Of a DNA stretch of 64,000 bases, positions 36,940 to 48,192 are shown piece after piece. Source of the stretch: Heliocidaris erythrogramma (taxonomy: Eukaryota; Echinodermata; Echinoidea; Camarodonta; Echinometridae). A model generated the notes under the pieces. It did not search any database. It was not told where the DNA came from and saw only the letters and a program-made list of their open reading frames with translations. Within the stretch, counting starts at the first letter, position 1. Every line of letters starts with the position of its first letter. Where the stretch lies: positions 29,092,534 through 29,156,533 of the forward strand of contig CM046858.1 in NCBI GenBank assembly GCA_025617745.1. Reading direction: 5' to 3'. Position numbers and translations under genes: made by a program.

Positions 36940-36992
36940 CAGTAGCTGTACTATCACCTCTGCCGTTTGCGAGACGAGATAGTACAGTTACT
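36940..36992. repeat. Inverted repeat CAGTAGCTGTACTATC / GATAGTACAGTTACTG
   Basis: Arms of 16 bp (15 matching) are separated by about 21 bp. It lies in the CpG-richer patch 36.9-38.5 kb. Nothing further can be said. Confidence 0.55.
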
Positions 36993-37373
36993 GTGGGCAG
37001 ACATGGCAGATGATGCAATAAATCATCGATTTTGGGGAAGTTGTAAGTTTATCTAGTTAATTTAATTTAAGTTAGGGAGCACAATAAAGTAATAGTTTAA
37101 GCTTGATTTGGTACTATAATTACTTCAAGAAAGGAAGTAATTTAATCAAAAAGCATGTAGTTGCAATTTTGTAGTCGCGGTTCGCAACGCTTTTGAATGG
37201 CCAGCTTGTACAGCGCTGTACTGTATTTAATTTACACAAATATTTTTAAAAATCGTAATATTCACATTTTAACAACTACATGCCTACTGTTCCTCGGCGA
37301 TCAGTGAGTTTGCACAGGCGAGTGTACAGAGCGTTTCTGTCTCTAAGTGAAGAGCCGACCCTATCCAAATAAG

Positions 37374-37736
37374 ACTGTCGGCTAGCGACAGACGGGTTGC
37401 CATTCTCTGATTGGTCAGTTAAGACAGTGCGATATACGCGTGCGCTGTGTGTGTACGTGAGCCGTGAGTTATGTTCTGACCATAACGCGCATTCGGCTAT
37501 GTTGTATAATGTTGTTTTTGTGAAGTTTCTACAAACTCTTTGACTCTGCCAGTTTGTTGCTGTTTGTAGAGAAAAGGCCTCTTTCTAATCATATGTTATC
37601 TCTTACGTTTTCTCTGTTTATTGGTTCTCCCATCAAAATCTCAAATCTAATTACTCTTTCATTTCTGTCTCTAGAAAAATATTCTCTCCCTTGCTCTCTC
37701 GATCTCTCTTGATCTCTCTCCCTCTCTCTCAATCTC

Positions 37737-37767
<31 letters not shown>

Positions 37768-38055
37768 TTCTTGATCTCTCAATCTCCCCCTCTCTCTCTC
37801 TTGATCTCTCAATCTCTCTCTCCATCTCGCCATCTCTTGATTTTTCTATCTACATGTATCTCTAATGATTTAGCATGTTTAGATGCCAGTCAATTAATAG
37901 ACCCTATCTACCTGTAATCCCTGTATATAGTGAAAATGGCAACATGCCATCATAGCACCCACCACGGCTCACGTACACACACACAGCGCACACATCGCGC
38001 ACTGTCTTAACTGACCAATCAGAGAATGGCAACCCGTCTGTCGCTAGCCGACAGT
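37374..38055. mobile_element. 682-bp fold-back transposon with 8-bp target duplication
   Basis: The duplication CAAATAAG is present at 37366-37373 and 38056-38063. Inverted arms of about 100 bp begin ACTGTCGGCTAGCGACAG and continue through GGGTTGCCATTCTCTGATTG and TCAGTTAAGACAGTGCG to ACGTGAGCCGTG, nearly identical in the two arms. The middle (37678-37830) is a CT-rich microsatellite that yields an Arg/Glu low-complexity frame on the minus strand, not a gene. An 8-bp duplication with long arms could be hAT-, MULE- or Merlin-like; the superfamily is unresolved. Confidence 0.88.
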
Positions 38056-39045
38056 CAAATAAGAGGCTAACTAACGAGAGACAGAATTTTGGGTCTACAT
38101 GGTCTACGTGGGGCCCTAGACACGACAGTGCTGCCGCGACTATGATTTGATTTGTATTTTATCTGATTGTCATAATTAAGAAGACAAATAAGAGCTTACT
38201 TTCTCACGTTTCTGCAGTCGGCAAGGTCTATATAGTCCTAATTCCTATCGCCTATATCTACATGATCTATACACTTGCCTACAGGCCACGCATACCACCA
38301 TGACCACAGCAATCCTCTACGACGACTACGGCAAGCTATCGCGTAAGTGCGCGGCAACAGAAGGGGTTGGGTCAGCTCGTTCTGTGATAGCCTAACTCCT
38401 TGGTGAAACACAGAATGGATTCTAACGCGAGTTCTCGACAAATAAACGTAACATCACACAGAATTATAATATCAACATACCATTAAATGATAGTATTTTG
38501 ATGCAGGCAACCTCCAAAGTTATTCAAACGCCAAGAAATTACTAAACAAGGTTTAGAACTCTCCCAAAGGCAAAGTTACACCCAACAGTTCCAGGCGGAA
38601 ATAAACAGAAGAGCCCATGCCCATGAAAGTTTAACGTATGCATAAATCGGTTCCCCATAAATCCGATCATGGCCGCCGCGGTCGTCATCAAAGCTAAATT
38701 TTGTCAGAGAGGGCAGTACCGTATATATAATTCATTTTCCACAAAATTGTAGAGTATATAAAAGGTAAATTATAGGAGTGGTAACAGTTTCGTATAATGA
38801 CAACAAAACTGTGTCCATAATCAATTGTTTAAATTTCAGTACAGCGCAAGGGAAATATTATGTTAGTTATCTTTATTTCAGAGAGACCGTCATATTTTCA
38901 TTTTTTTTCTCATATTTTTCATAAAATCTGAAGTATGATGCATCATTCAATGACTGCTCATTTCATGGCTGCAGAAGATACATAAAGTTCTGAGCCCACT
39001 TGCATAAATAAGTTGGGTTTCAGGGACCGCGGAACCGGGGGGCTG

Positions 39046-39150
39046 GGGGCTGTAGCCCCCCCCCCCCCCCCACTTTTTTCAGTAAACACGTGCAAACGTA
39101 TGGCAGTGCAAAATGTGGTTATACACGCAGCCCCCCCCCCCCCTCCACTC
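39046..39150. repeat. Two poly-C runs (G-quadruplex potential on the minus strand)
   Basis: C runs of about 15 bases at about 39056-39071 and 14 at about 39130-39143, in a GGGGGCTGGGGGCTGTAG context that is common in dispersed invertebrate repeats. Reading frames here are low complexity. Confidence 0.7.
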
Positions 39151-39182
39151 AGCCCCTCCACTTTCCAAGACGTTCCTGCCCC

Positions 39183-39282
39183 TGCGTTTAATCGCAACTC
39201 AAAAGATTAAACGCAAATCCCAAATACGCGATCCTGATGAAAATCAATTTGCGTATAATTTTTTGAGTTGCGATTAAACGCA
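39183..39282. repeat. 22-bp perfect inverted repeat at the broken 3' edge of a LINE
   Basis: GCGTTTAATCGCAACTCAAA at about 39184-39204 and its exact inverse at about 39260-39281, spaced by about 55 bp, with an extra partial copy (ATTAAACGCAA) inside. The LINE at 39290 ends right beside it, so it may be the end of an element that replaced the LINE tail. Confidence 0.7.
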
Positions 39283-39289
39283 ACTTTTT

Positions 39290-40800
39290 AACTTTTAAAC
39301 CAAGAAAGCGCTGAGCCGCGAACACCACAAGAATAAAGTTTAGAAAATAATATATCATGATTGAGCGTGTCGAACGCTTTACTATAAGGTCTAAAAATAT
39401 TCCAATAACATGTTCTTTTTTTTGCAATGGCGTCTGTAATTTTATCATAAATTTGGCCAAGAGCTAGTTCAGTGGAATGTTTTTTTCTAAAACCGTATTG
39501 GTTCGGATTTAGTACTTTATGGAGGTTTAAACAAACTATATAATCTATTATAAACAAATTTCTCTAAGATTTTGGATATACTGGGGAGGATAGAAATAGG
39601 ACGGTAATTGCTGATTTCATGTTGGTCATCCTTTTTAAAAATTGGAATTACATTGGCTATTTTGAACAAGTCAGCAAAAATGCCTGACTGTAAAGACTGA
39701 TTAAATATATGTGTTAGTGGGTCAGCAATGAAATGGATTACTTCCTTTAATAGTGAAATACTTATTTTATCATGACCTTGGGATTTCGAAGCATTTAATG
39801 ATTTAGTAATATTAATTATTTCATTGGAGTTTGTAGGATTTAAAAAGAGAGATGCCCGAGTCGGTTCTGAAAAGAATTCCGCATAGTGAGCGTTATTTGG
39901 AGTAGCAATTTTGGCAGCAAGTTGAGGACCAATATTAGTGGGAAAAAAAGAATTAAAGCAATCGGCATAGTCATTAGAATCTGCAATTTTGTTACCATTA
40001 AAAGTATAATAATTTTTTGGTAAAGTGTCACTTTTAGTTCCCATAACTTCTTTTGTAACTTTCCATGTTGCGCTCGAGTTGGATTTCACCTTTTGTAATT
40101 TGTTTGAAAAGTGTAATTTGCGAGAAAAGCGAATTAACTTTGTTAATTTGTTACGGTATGATTTATAAACAAGTAAACTTTTATCCGTGGGGTTATTCAA
40201 ATGTTGTTTATAAAGTCGATTTCTTGTTTTGATTGAATTCAGTATGCCCTTAGTTATCCATGGATTGATAGGTTTATTACGTTTACGTTTATTTCTTATT
40301 AATGGAATATTTTTACTGTAATATTATAAAATTGTAGCTTTGAATTCAGATTTGCATATGCAATATTCACATCATCTGTATTAAGAAAATCATTCCATTC
40401 TTCCATGGCTAAATCTTGTTTTAACATTTCAATATTGTGAGGAGTCTCTTTCCGATATATAAAATGTTGTAGTGATTTAAATCTAAACATTGATTTTTCA
40501 CAAATAGTGAATATAGGTAAGTGGTCCGATACTTCTGAGCATAACAGTCCGCCAGTTATCTTTTTGCAACGGTACATTAGAAAATATATTATCAATTAAA
40601 GTTGAGGAGTGTTCATTAACTCTGGTGGGATTGTTTATAAAAGAATAAAATCCATATGAATTCATCAGTTGAAGAAACCTATTAGAAATGTTGTGATGTA
40701 ATAAAAGAAAGCTGATATTAAAATCGCCAAGAAAATATATCTGCTTATTCTCGTCTGCCAATTTGCTAACACATTGCTCAAAATTATCACAATTATCATA
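39290..40800 (-). mobile_element. Internal fragment of a non-LTR retrotransposon (endonuclease end plus RT start)
   Basis: Read on the minus strand, in order: endonuclease motifs GDFNI and NPTRVNEHSSTLIDNIF (40761-40500), SDHLPIF (about 40540), a linker rich in Lys/Asn, then the reverse-transcriptase blocks IANVIPIFKKDDQHEISNYR, PISILPSISKILEKF (about 39560) and NQYGFRKKHSTELAL (39500). It breaks off at GVRGSALSWF near 39290, before the catalytic YADD box. Frameshifts separate the pieces (for example in the FDTLNHDILF region). Both ends are missing; a decayed copy. Confidence 0.88.
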
Positions 40801-40811
40801 ATTTGACGAAG

Positions 40812-41290
40812 GGGGGGGGGGGCGCCTTTTTCAGTTTCTAAATTTTGGGGAGCAAGTGAAGCAAGCGAGCAAAATTTTTTAACTTTCCGTAGAGAAAATT
40901 TACAGAAGTTACATTCATGAGTTACATAATTATCTGGGAACCTTGCTGCCCAAATAATATGTGGATATTCTTCCTCCTCGCTGCCGGAATATGAAGTGGT
41001 GGTTGCCCGAATATCGGAACTTTGCCCAAGGGGGACGCCTTTTGCTCGAATATCAACTTTTCAGTTTCTAAATTTTTGGGAGCGAGCGAAGCTAGCGAGC
41101 AAGTTACATTCAGAAGTTACTACTTGGTTGGCCGAATATCGGAACTTTGAAAGTCCTCGGGGGGGGGGGGGGGGGGGGCTGTAACCTATTACCGAAGGGT
41201 GACGCCTTTTGCCCGAATATCAACTTTCCAGTTTTTCCTTCTTTTTCTATCCAGCGAAGCGAGCGGGCATAAAATTGGTCATATTTTATG
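40812..41290. repeat. Three degenerate copies of a poly-G-linked repeat
   Basis: Copies of ACGCCTTTTGCYCGAATATC, TTTTCAGTTTCTAAATTTT and GGGAGCGAGCGAAGCTAGCG occur near 40812-40870, 41030-41103 and 41200-41280. A G run of about 20 lies at 41160-41179 and another of about 12 at 40811. Simple-sequence-associated repeat; no genes. Confidence 0.6.
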
Positions 41291-41385
41291 CCCGCTTCCC
41301 TTTTTCTTTCTTTTTTTCTTCTCCTTTCTCTCTTCTCCTTTCCCTTTCCTCTTCCCTTTCCCTTTCCCCTTCTTTTTTTTTGAGT
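41290..41385. repeat. Polypyrimidine tract (CTTT/CCTT)
   Basis: About 95 bp of nearly pure C/T. The long Phe/Ser/Pro-rich plus frames and Lys/Arg-rich minus frames across it are artefacts of composition. Confidence 0.85.
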
Positions 41386-41766
41386 TGGGGTGTGACACCC
41401 CCCACCCACACACACACATATACCCCCTAGCGACGCTCCTGTATCCAAATGATCGTGTCCTATAGGCCTACGTTGGAATTGAAAGCAAATTTTTAAAAAT
41501 TGAATGAAGAGGTGACGAAAATGGGAAAGAAAATCTATATAGGCATAACCTATTAATGAGAGGTTTCACGGTCAGGTGGCGCCCTAACTCTATCACTTTC
41601 TTGAGGATATTATTTTTAAGATTTGCGGTTGGATGAAAAAGTTTTGTGGCATTTATACTGTTCTTCGGTTTATGTGATAATGCGTTCCATAATAATGGAA
41701 AAAAGGCAAAGTCACTTCGATGTTCGTGTTAAGCCTACGATCAGCATATGATCATGACATTTATCA

Positions 41767-41936
41767 CCCTCCCCCCTTCTCTCTTCTTTTCTCTTCTTTT
41801 CTTCTCCCCCCCCCCCCCTCCCCCCCCCCCTCCCTCCCCCCCCCCCCCCCCCCCCCCTCCCCCCCCCCCCCTCTCTCTCTCTCCTTTTCTCTTCTCTTTT
41901 CTTCTCCCTCTCCATCTCTCTCTTTTCTTTAGGCTG
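41767..41936. repeat. Poly-C / CT-rich polypyrimidine tract
   Basis: Long C runs interrupted by single T, followed by CTCTCTCT, about 170 bp. Four overlapping low-complexity frames (Pro/Ser-rich plus, Gly/Arg-rich minus) are artefacts. Confidence 0.9.
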
Positions 41937-42403
41937 AAAAGTGGTACGGTCAAATCCGTACCAACCGTAGCGGCTCCGGCGGGCCTGTTCAAACATACCC
42001 CACAGAAAAAAAGTAGGAGAAAGGGTTTTAGTAGAATGCAAATGTTGGAAAAGTATTTAAAATACAGGATCTAGGAGACAGAAAGATAAGTGGGACAAAA
42101 GAAGGATAATTGCAGGTTCTTCAGATTCGTTTTTTCCCCTCGTGTCAATTAGTGTTATGACTGAGACCTCGGTATATGTTACTGCACTGATGTATAGCGG
42201 TAATACTTATTTCATGTATGGCCAAGCTCAAAGGGATAGTAATTTAAATAGCTTTGAGAAAACATGCTAGATGTGATGAACACAATGCCACGTCCCTCTT
42301 CTTTGGAATAGAGCAATGCATGGGCATGTGTATGGCTGCACTTTCATCTTGTGTATGATCCCAAAGACCCAGTAGTTAAAAGATCCATGTAACTCCCCAA
42401 AAT

Positions 42404-43539
42404 AAGTGTCTGAGGCTGGCACCCTTTTGGGGCTGGGTCTTAAACTGGTACAAAATTAAAGCAGCCCCCTTTTTTACCCATCCCCCTTCACAATTCAGGG
42501 ATTTGCTTTACATATAGACAAGGATAGATTTTTTAAGATGACAGAAGGAAAAAAATACATAAGTAAAAACAAAGAGGAAACGATAGAAAAATTAACAAAA
42601 CATAAAATACAGAAGAGTAAAGAGAAGAAGAAAAACAAAGAACTACATAATGAAAGAGAAATAAAGACTATCCATAATGAAATATAGAAGGGAGACAATA
42701 GAAAAATGAAAATAAAATACAAAGAAAATTATAAGAAAAGAAACAATGAACCTCATATAAAAAAGATAGGAAATGACAGAAGACAGAGAGGAAAAAATAC
42801 ATAACAATGAATAGAATGAGAAGATTAACATAGGGGAAAAACAAAGAACTACCGGTATATATACATGTATATAAGAAAAGACAGAAATTGAGAGAAGAAA
42901 AACAAATATACATATAGGCAAAGATAGAGAAATAAACAATGAAAGGAGGCAAAACAAAGAAATAAATCAGGAAAAATATAAAGAGAAGAGCAAAAATACA
43001 CATGCAGAGATAGAAATTAACACCCACAAATTAAATTAAATAAAGAAGGATAAAACAAAGAAATGTATAGGAGAATATTGAAAGAGAGGTGAAAAGAAAC
43101 AGTGAAAACAAAGAAAAACCAAAGAAATACATAAGGATAGATCAAAAAGGATTAGAACAAAATAATACAATTGTAAAGATAGAAATGTAAAATGAAAGAA
43201 GAAAAGTCAAAGTAATGCAGGTGGAGAATGAAAATAGAATACAAACAGAATTTGTCTTTTTAATGAGGAGTAAAAATAGAAGATAAAGGACAGGTAAAAC
43301 AAAGAAATAATATTGGGAAAGATAGAAAAAGAGATCAGGAAAAATACATAAGGAAAAACGTAAAACAAGACAAGTATATATGGAAAGAAAAATACAAAGA
43401 AAGACATGATGAATCAGAGGAAGAAAATCAGATAGAAACAGAAAACAAAAACAAAGGAAGGATAAAAATAGAAGATGAGGGAAAGGGTAAAATAAGGAAT
43501 TTGCGAGCAGTTGGTTTGGGGGACCAGCCTCAGACACTT
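42404..43539. mobile_element. Candidate element: 16-bp TIRs around a 1-kb purine-rich degenerate tandem array
   Basis: AAGTGTCTGAGGCTGG at 42404-42419 is repeated inverted at 43524-43539. Between them, about 42520-43490 is strongly A/G-rich on the plus strand with recurring blocks such as AAAACAAAGAAATA, ATACATAAGGAAA and AAGATAGAAA at irregular spacing of about 50-70 bp. The hydrophobic minus-strand frames (up to 134 codons, rich in Phe, Leu, Ser, Tyr) follow from that composition and are not genes. No target duplication was identified, so the element status is tentative. Confidence 0.5.
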
Positions 43540-43645
43540 TCTCCATTTAAACCTCGCCAGGTCCCGAGGCTGGCTCATGACGCTCTATATTTGCCTGAAC
43601 TGAGTCTGATAGAACCCAGGTTCGATTCTCAGTCACGTCTTTTGG

Positions 43646-44083
43646 ATGGTGGCGTTAGAGGTCAGTCGCAGACATAAATATTCATATTTGATTGATATAT
43701 TCTCATATGCTGGACCGGCCATCTGGAACACTCTACCACAACATCTCCGCCTATGTGATACAGAAGAAACTTTCAAAAAGAAACTCAAATCCCAACTTTT
43801 CCCGTCATTATTAATCCAGTTCATATCGTTTGTTGTTAACCAGAGTAGTGATTATACCTTTCTGACTCTCAGCATGCAGACGATAGGGCTGATAATATCA
43901 CTGTTAATGATTAAATACATGTATCTTTCAATTCTTTGTATATCCATAATTACTACATGTATTTCTTTTACTATCTGCTATGTTACTATAATATTATTTT
44001 TGTGCTGTAATAGCGCTCTGATCAGTTTTTCTGGAAAAGCGCTTAATACGAAACAATTATAATTATTATTATTATTATTATAC
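43646..44083 (+). mobile_element. 3' end of an L2/CR1-like LINE
   Basis: The frame 43646-44062 begins with the C-terminal LINE motif FSYAGPAIWNTLPQHLR followed by ETFKKKLKSQLF, which closes many CR1/L2 ORF2 proteins. The following AT-rich sequence is 3'UTR with GGAAAAGCGCTTAATACGAA and an ATT-repeat tail (44060-44083). Severely 5'-truncated; no catalytic blocks. Confidence 0.8.
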
Positions 44084-45909
44084 ATCTCTACACTGGCATA
44101 CTAAATTTTGAAACATTGATTTTACTACATTTTTTCATGCATATTCATTGGACAGAAATATGTTCATCAGCTCGTGTAGCCATGTATCACACTCAGTATT
44201 ATATAACTATTTTTATTCACTATATAAGAACCAAATATTATTATTATTATTGGGGGACAAATATGCATATATTTTATATACACTGGTAATCCTGCCATTC
44301 CAGTCTCTAATTTATGTCTCATTAATTGCTACAATCTCTCATTACTAGACAGTACTTGATAAAAGTACATGTATGACATGCAAATAAATTGAGTCAAAGC
44401 CTCATCTTCTTCATTTTATTCTTGTTTTTATTCTCTCTTTTTTTCTTTTGCCCATTATATGGCAAGCTAAAACATTACAACATAAAATAAATACCACAAA
44501 TCTACAGCCAAGTTCATATACATAATTACAATTTCTGTTTTATAAATCTCCAGTTTTCACTGTATATGGGCAAATCCCCATTCTAAAGTAGGCACTCAAA
44601 CTAGACAACTCAAACAAAAGATTTTTATTAAAAAAAAACACAATTATTTACTCAATAAATTCTTTCACATGGATATCAAACAATGAAATTTCTTCCATGC
44701 GTTGCATGCCAACAAATAGACAATGCTTCACATGCATATGTATTGTACACAATGTAGAACTGTAAACACGTGAATATGTGAACAATTAATTGGCGATAAT
44801 TCCAAATCAGTTTGATACCGATATGAAACTTCATGGGCTTATTCATCATGCCCTACCTGTATGCCAAGTTTCAGAATTTTTTATGACTCCATGGCAGAGA
44901 TCCTGGGGGGGGGGTTGAATTGATCCCCCCTTGGCAGAGAATCAAAATGCACCAAAATATGCTGGCCTTTTTTGGCCATGCTTATTTTCAAATAAAATTT
45001 CTAAGCCCTAATCAAAATTTTGACATGGGTGTGAGTGTGAGAGTAGAACTGTTTGAAAGTAAGTTTTAGAATGTTAGAAGAAACATCTATGCTAATCTCA
45101 AGAAAAAATTGGCAATGTTTGGAACATTATTAATAATTAAGTGTGCCCGAAACATAATTTTTGTCTCTTTGTATTTCTTTGTTTTCTGGGTGTGCTCCAT
45201 AAATGAACTTGTAAGGACCTACAAAAAATACCAATAAATTTCATTTTCCAGAGAAATCAACCTAGTATATATTTTTCTAGTTTATTTTAATATTTAAAAA
45301 AAATTTGGATGGATACATCACCATAGCCATAAAAAAAAGTGAAAACGTAAATTTTTAACGGCTCACATGCCGATACTGGCCATAAACAGGGTTCCTGTAC
45401 TTGCTAGAATAATGAATTCCATGAGTTTTCCATAACTTTTTGATTATAAAACAAGATGAATGCGACTGCGTCTCCTATATGCCTCCGCCTAAATTCAGTT
45501 GATGGCTCAAACTCTTCTAGAAATATTTGATAACGAGGCTAAAAACCAGTAATTTCATGTAATTTTATGTAAATTGACCTCTGTGACCTCTGACCTTTGA
45601 CCTACTTACCCCAAAATCTAATCAGTTCCTCTTTCTATGGGGATACATACTGGTACCAAGTTTGAAGTTCTTACCTCAAACAGTTCTTCAGAAATCGCGG
45701 TAACGGTGCTAAAAACCAAGAATTTCATGTAATTTCATGTAAATTGACCTCTGTGACCTCTGACCTTTGACCTCCTTACCCCAAAATCTAATCAGTTCCT
45801 CTCTCTATGGGGATACACACTGGTACCAAGTTTGAAGTTCTTACCTCAAACAGTTCTTGAGATATCGTGGTAACGGTGCTAAAAACCAAGAATTTTTATG
45901 TAATTTCAT

Positions 45910-46674
45910 CAGGCATGATAGTGGCCTACCAAAAAAAAATCTACATTTCCGGGGTCCAGGGGTGGGGGTCAGGGGGCGAAGCCCCCTGGAGCCCCTGCAC
46001 TTTTGCTCTTTCATGAGCACATTTAAAGGTGTCTAGAAGGCCTTTTTTTTGGAAATTTTTATATAACTGTAAAGGCAAATCACTGGGTAGTTTCCAACTT
46101 ACATTAGGTTGGATGGCTTTAGATGCCATCTTAGTGTCAAAAATACATTATTCCAATTCCAGGGCCAACATACACGAACTAACAGTTCGGAAAAGACCGA
46201 TGTCGAGATCGATATCGCCGAGGTACACGTGCACGTACGTACATGTACGATGTAAATCCACATGATGATAGAGCAAGTACAAAACAGCTGAGCCGCGTGC
46301 CTGGGCAGGCGGCAGCCGCTGACCTGGGCTAAATATATAGCGTCGCGAGTAAACAAACGCATGCTGTTCCGTTTACGTTTATGTTACGTTGCTATCGATA
46401 AAAATCTACCCCAGTCACCACCTTGCTTCACGTACACGTGCGCACCACACCATGCAATGCTACACAAAACGAATCACTTGCAGGCGAGCCAGCACAAAAA
46501 AACAACGCTTACATACAGGTACAACCGATATACGAATCGCCCCAAATCTCATATCAACCACAAATTATTCGACCACAACAAAATCGGTTTTTTAAAACAG
46601 GATCGTTTATTACAATCGGGGAAAAATGCCAAAAAATCGGAATTCCGATTTAAATCGGAAGAATATCATGCCTG
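45910..46674. mobile_element. 765-bp DNA transposon nested in HINE copy A
   Basis: Inverted ends CAGGCATGATA and TATCATGCCTG are flanked by the 6-bp duplication TTTCAT (45904-45909, 46675-46680). Removing the insert restores the 170-bp unit TAATTTCATGTAAATTG exactly, which confirms the boundaries. It contains a palindromic AAATCGGAATTCCGATTTAA stretch near its right end but no transposase frame. Confidence 0.9.
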
Positions 46675-46989
46675 TTTCATGTAAATTGACCTCTGTGACC
46701 TCTGACCTTTGACCTCCTTACCCCAAAATCTAATCAGTTCATCTTCATATAGGGAAACATACTAGTACCAAGTTTGAAGTTCTTACCTCAAACAGTTCTT
46801 GAGATATCGTGGTAACGGTGCTAAAAACCAAGAATTTTTATGTAATTTCATGTAAATTGACCTCTGTGACCTCTGACCTTTGACCTACTTACCCCAAAAT
46901 CTAATCAGTTCATCTTCGTATGGGGATACATACTAGTACCAAGTTTGAGGTCCCTACCTCAAATGATTCTTCAGATATCGCGGTAACGA

Positions 46990-47110
46990 GAAGTGGGACG
47001 GACGGACGCACGGACACACGGACGGACGGACGGACGGACGGACGGACGGACGGACGGACGGACGGACGGACAGACGGACAGACGGACGCACGGACGCACG
47101 GACGGACGGA
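46990..47110. repeat. GGAC/GACG tetranucleotide microsatellite
   Basis: Nearly pure repeat of about 120 bp, part of HINE copy A. Reading frames over it (Arg-Thr-Asp-Gly and Pro-Ser-Val-Arg repeats) are artefacts. Confidence 0.95.
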
Positions 47111-47952
47111 CAACCCGAAAACATAATGCCTCCGGCACCCACCTTCGGTGGGCGGAGGCATAAAAATAACCCATGACCTCCTTTCTCTGCAACACCATAT
47201 CATTTTGGGAACATAAAACATATCCAGTCCTGCAACTGAACTGAGGATGGACTCGCTACTCACTGTAGAAATCACACATAATTTCAAGAATACGTCCATT
47301 TGTTTTTATCATGAATTTTTCACAACTTTTGATAATCTTCCTTTTTTCACGACTACAAATACTTTTTCAAATTTCCATGACTTTTTGCCAAGTTTTCCAT
47401 GAATTTGGAAACACTGAGAATAACCAATATTGCTGCTTGTTCCCCAAATCTCTGGGACAAAAGTATTTCCTTCAGCCCAGCTCATGTGAGGCATAATTTG
47501 CTGACGTTAGGACCACGTCAGTGAAAGGTTAATATCCTTTAAAATGTGCTTGCAAAATGAACAGTGCAAGCAATATCTTTAATAACTGGTGTATGGGTTA
47601 ATGGCCTTCACAGGCTGGATTAGCGCAGGTACTGACGCAATTGAAGTGACGCCTCGTGTGAGCTGGACTTGACAGAATAAAACAATGCTCTACACACACA
47701 AATATTTCTTACATATATTTGGCTGCCTGTAAAGGAAAATGATGAGGTTCTCTTGTCAGTTTACTACATTACATGAATTTCGACACATGGGCGCATACTC
47801 TCGAAAGATAAAATTGGGTTATAAGTTAGTCCACTGATTTATGGCAAGTAAAGTGTCAACCTGAATTATGTATTAAACAAAATAAGAAATATATTCAAGT
47901 TGGTCATGAAATGAAAATGACATAATTTCATAGTAACAAGTTTTTAGGGGAA

Positions 47953-48192
47953 ACCTCGCTAGTCACAAGGACCACTATTCATAAGGACCACTTATTCATA
48001 AGGACCGCCATCCATAACGCGTGACTAAATGAATAGCGGTTTTGTATGAATAGCGGTTCTTATGAATAGCGAGCAAACCATAGACAAATTACCTCGCTAT
48101 TCGTAAGGACCTCTGTTCATAAGGACCACTATTCATAAGGACCGCTATTCATAACTCGTGTTAAACGAATAGCGGTTTTCAATGAATAGCGA
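47953..48192. repeat. Two tandem imperfect palindromes built from ATTCATAAGGACC
   Basis: Each copy (47953-48070 and about 48092-48192) opens with CCTCGCTA, carries several direct ATTCATAAGGACC units, then inverted GAATAGCGGTT units, and closes with TGAATAGCGAG. Each can fold into a long hairpin. They lie 230-470 bp beyond the CEP43 stop codon on the gene's downstream side, so they could be part of its 3'UTR if transcription runs that far. No polyadenylation signal could be fixed. Confidence 0.75.

Larger units (their letters stand above)
45479..47161 (+). mobile_element. Helentron/pearl-like element (HINE) family 1, copy A, interrupted
   Basis: 5' motif ATGCCTCCGCC (45479-45489) and 3' motif GGCGGAGGCAT (47151-47161) are inverted copies. 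Between them are about four 170-bp units (anchor TTGACCTCTGTGACC at 45574, 45744, 46685, 46857), a GGAC microsatellite (46996-47110) and a terminal hairpin, TGCCTCCGGCACCCACC-TTC-GGTGGGCGGAGGCA. The array is split by a separate transposon at 45910-46674. Each unit carries AGGTCA half-sites in DR1/DR3 spacing. Same family as 54586-57203. No Rep/helicase coding. Confidence 0.8.

Noticed and set aside
36997..37045. Plus-strand ATG (MADDAINHRFWGS) followed by GTAAGT, resembling a first coding exon
   Set aside because: Only 13 codons, no downstream exon recognised and no similarity; a chance combination is likely.
41110..42041. Gly/Arg- and Pro/Phe-rich frames of 60-112 codons
   Set aside because: Products of poly-C, poly-G and CT tracts, open on both strands.
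42495..43546. Long hydrophobic minus-strand frames (up to 134 codons) that look like membrane proteins
   Set aside because: They arise from an almost pure purine plus strand; overlapping frames are open in two registers at once and are Phe/Leu/Ser/Tyr-only.
43575..43640. B-box-like GGTTCGATTCTC preceding the LINE at 43646
   Set aside because: No matching A-box or SINE body at the right spacing; could be a SINE head fused to the LINE tail but not supportable.
46910..47299. Frames with Arg-Thr-Asp-Gly or Pro-Ser-Val-Arg repeats
   Set aside because: Translation of the GGAC microsatellite of a HINE; also seen at 57018-57266.
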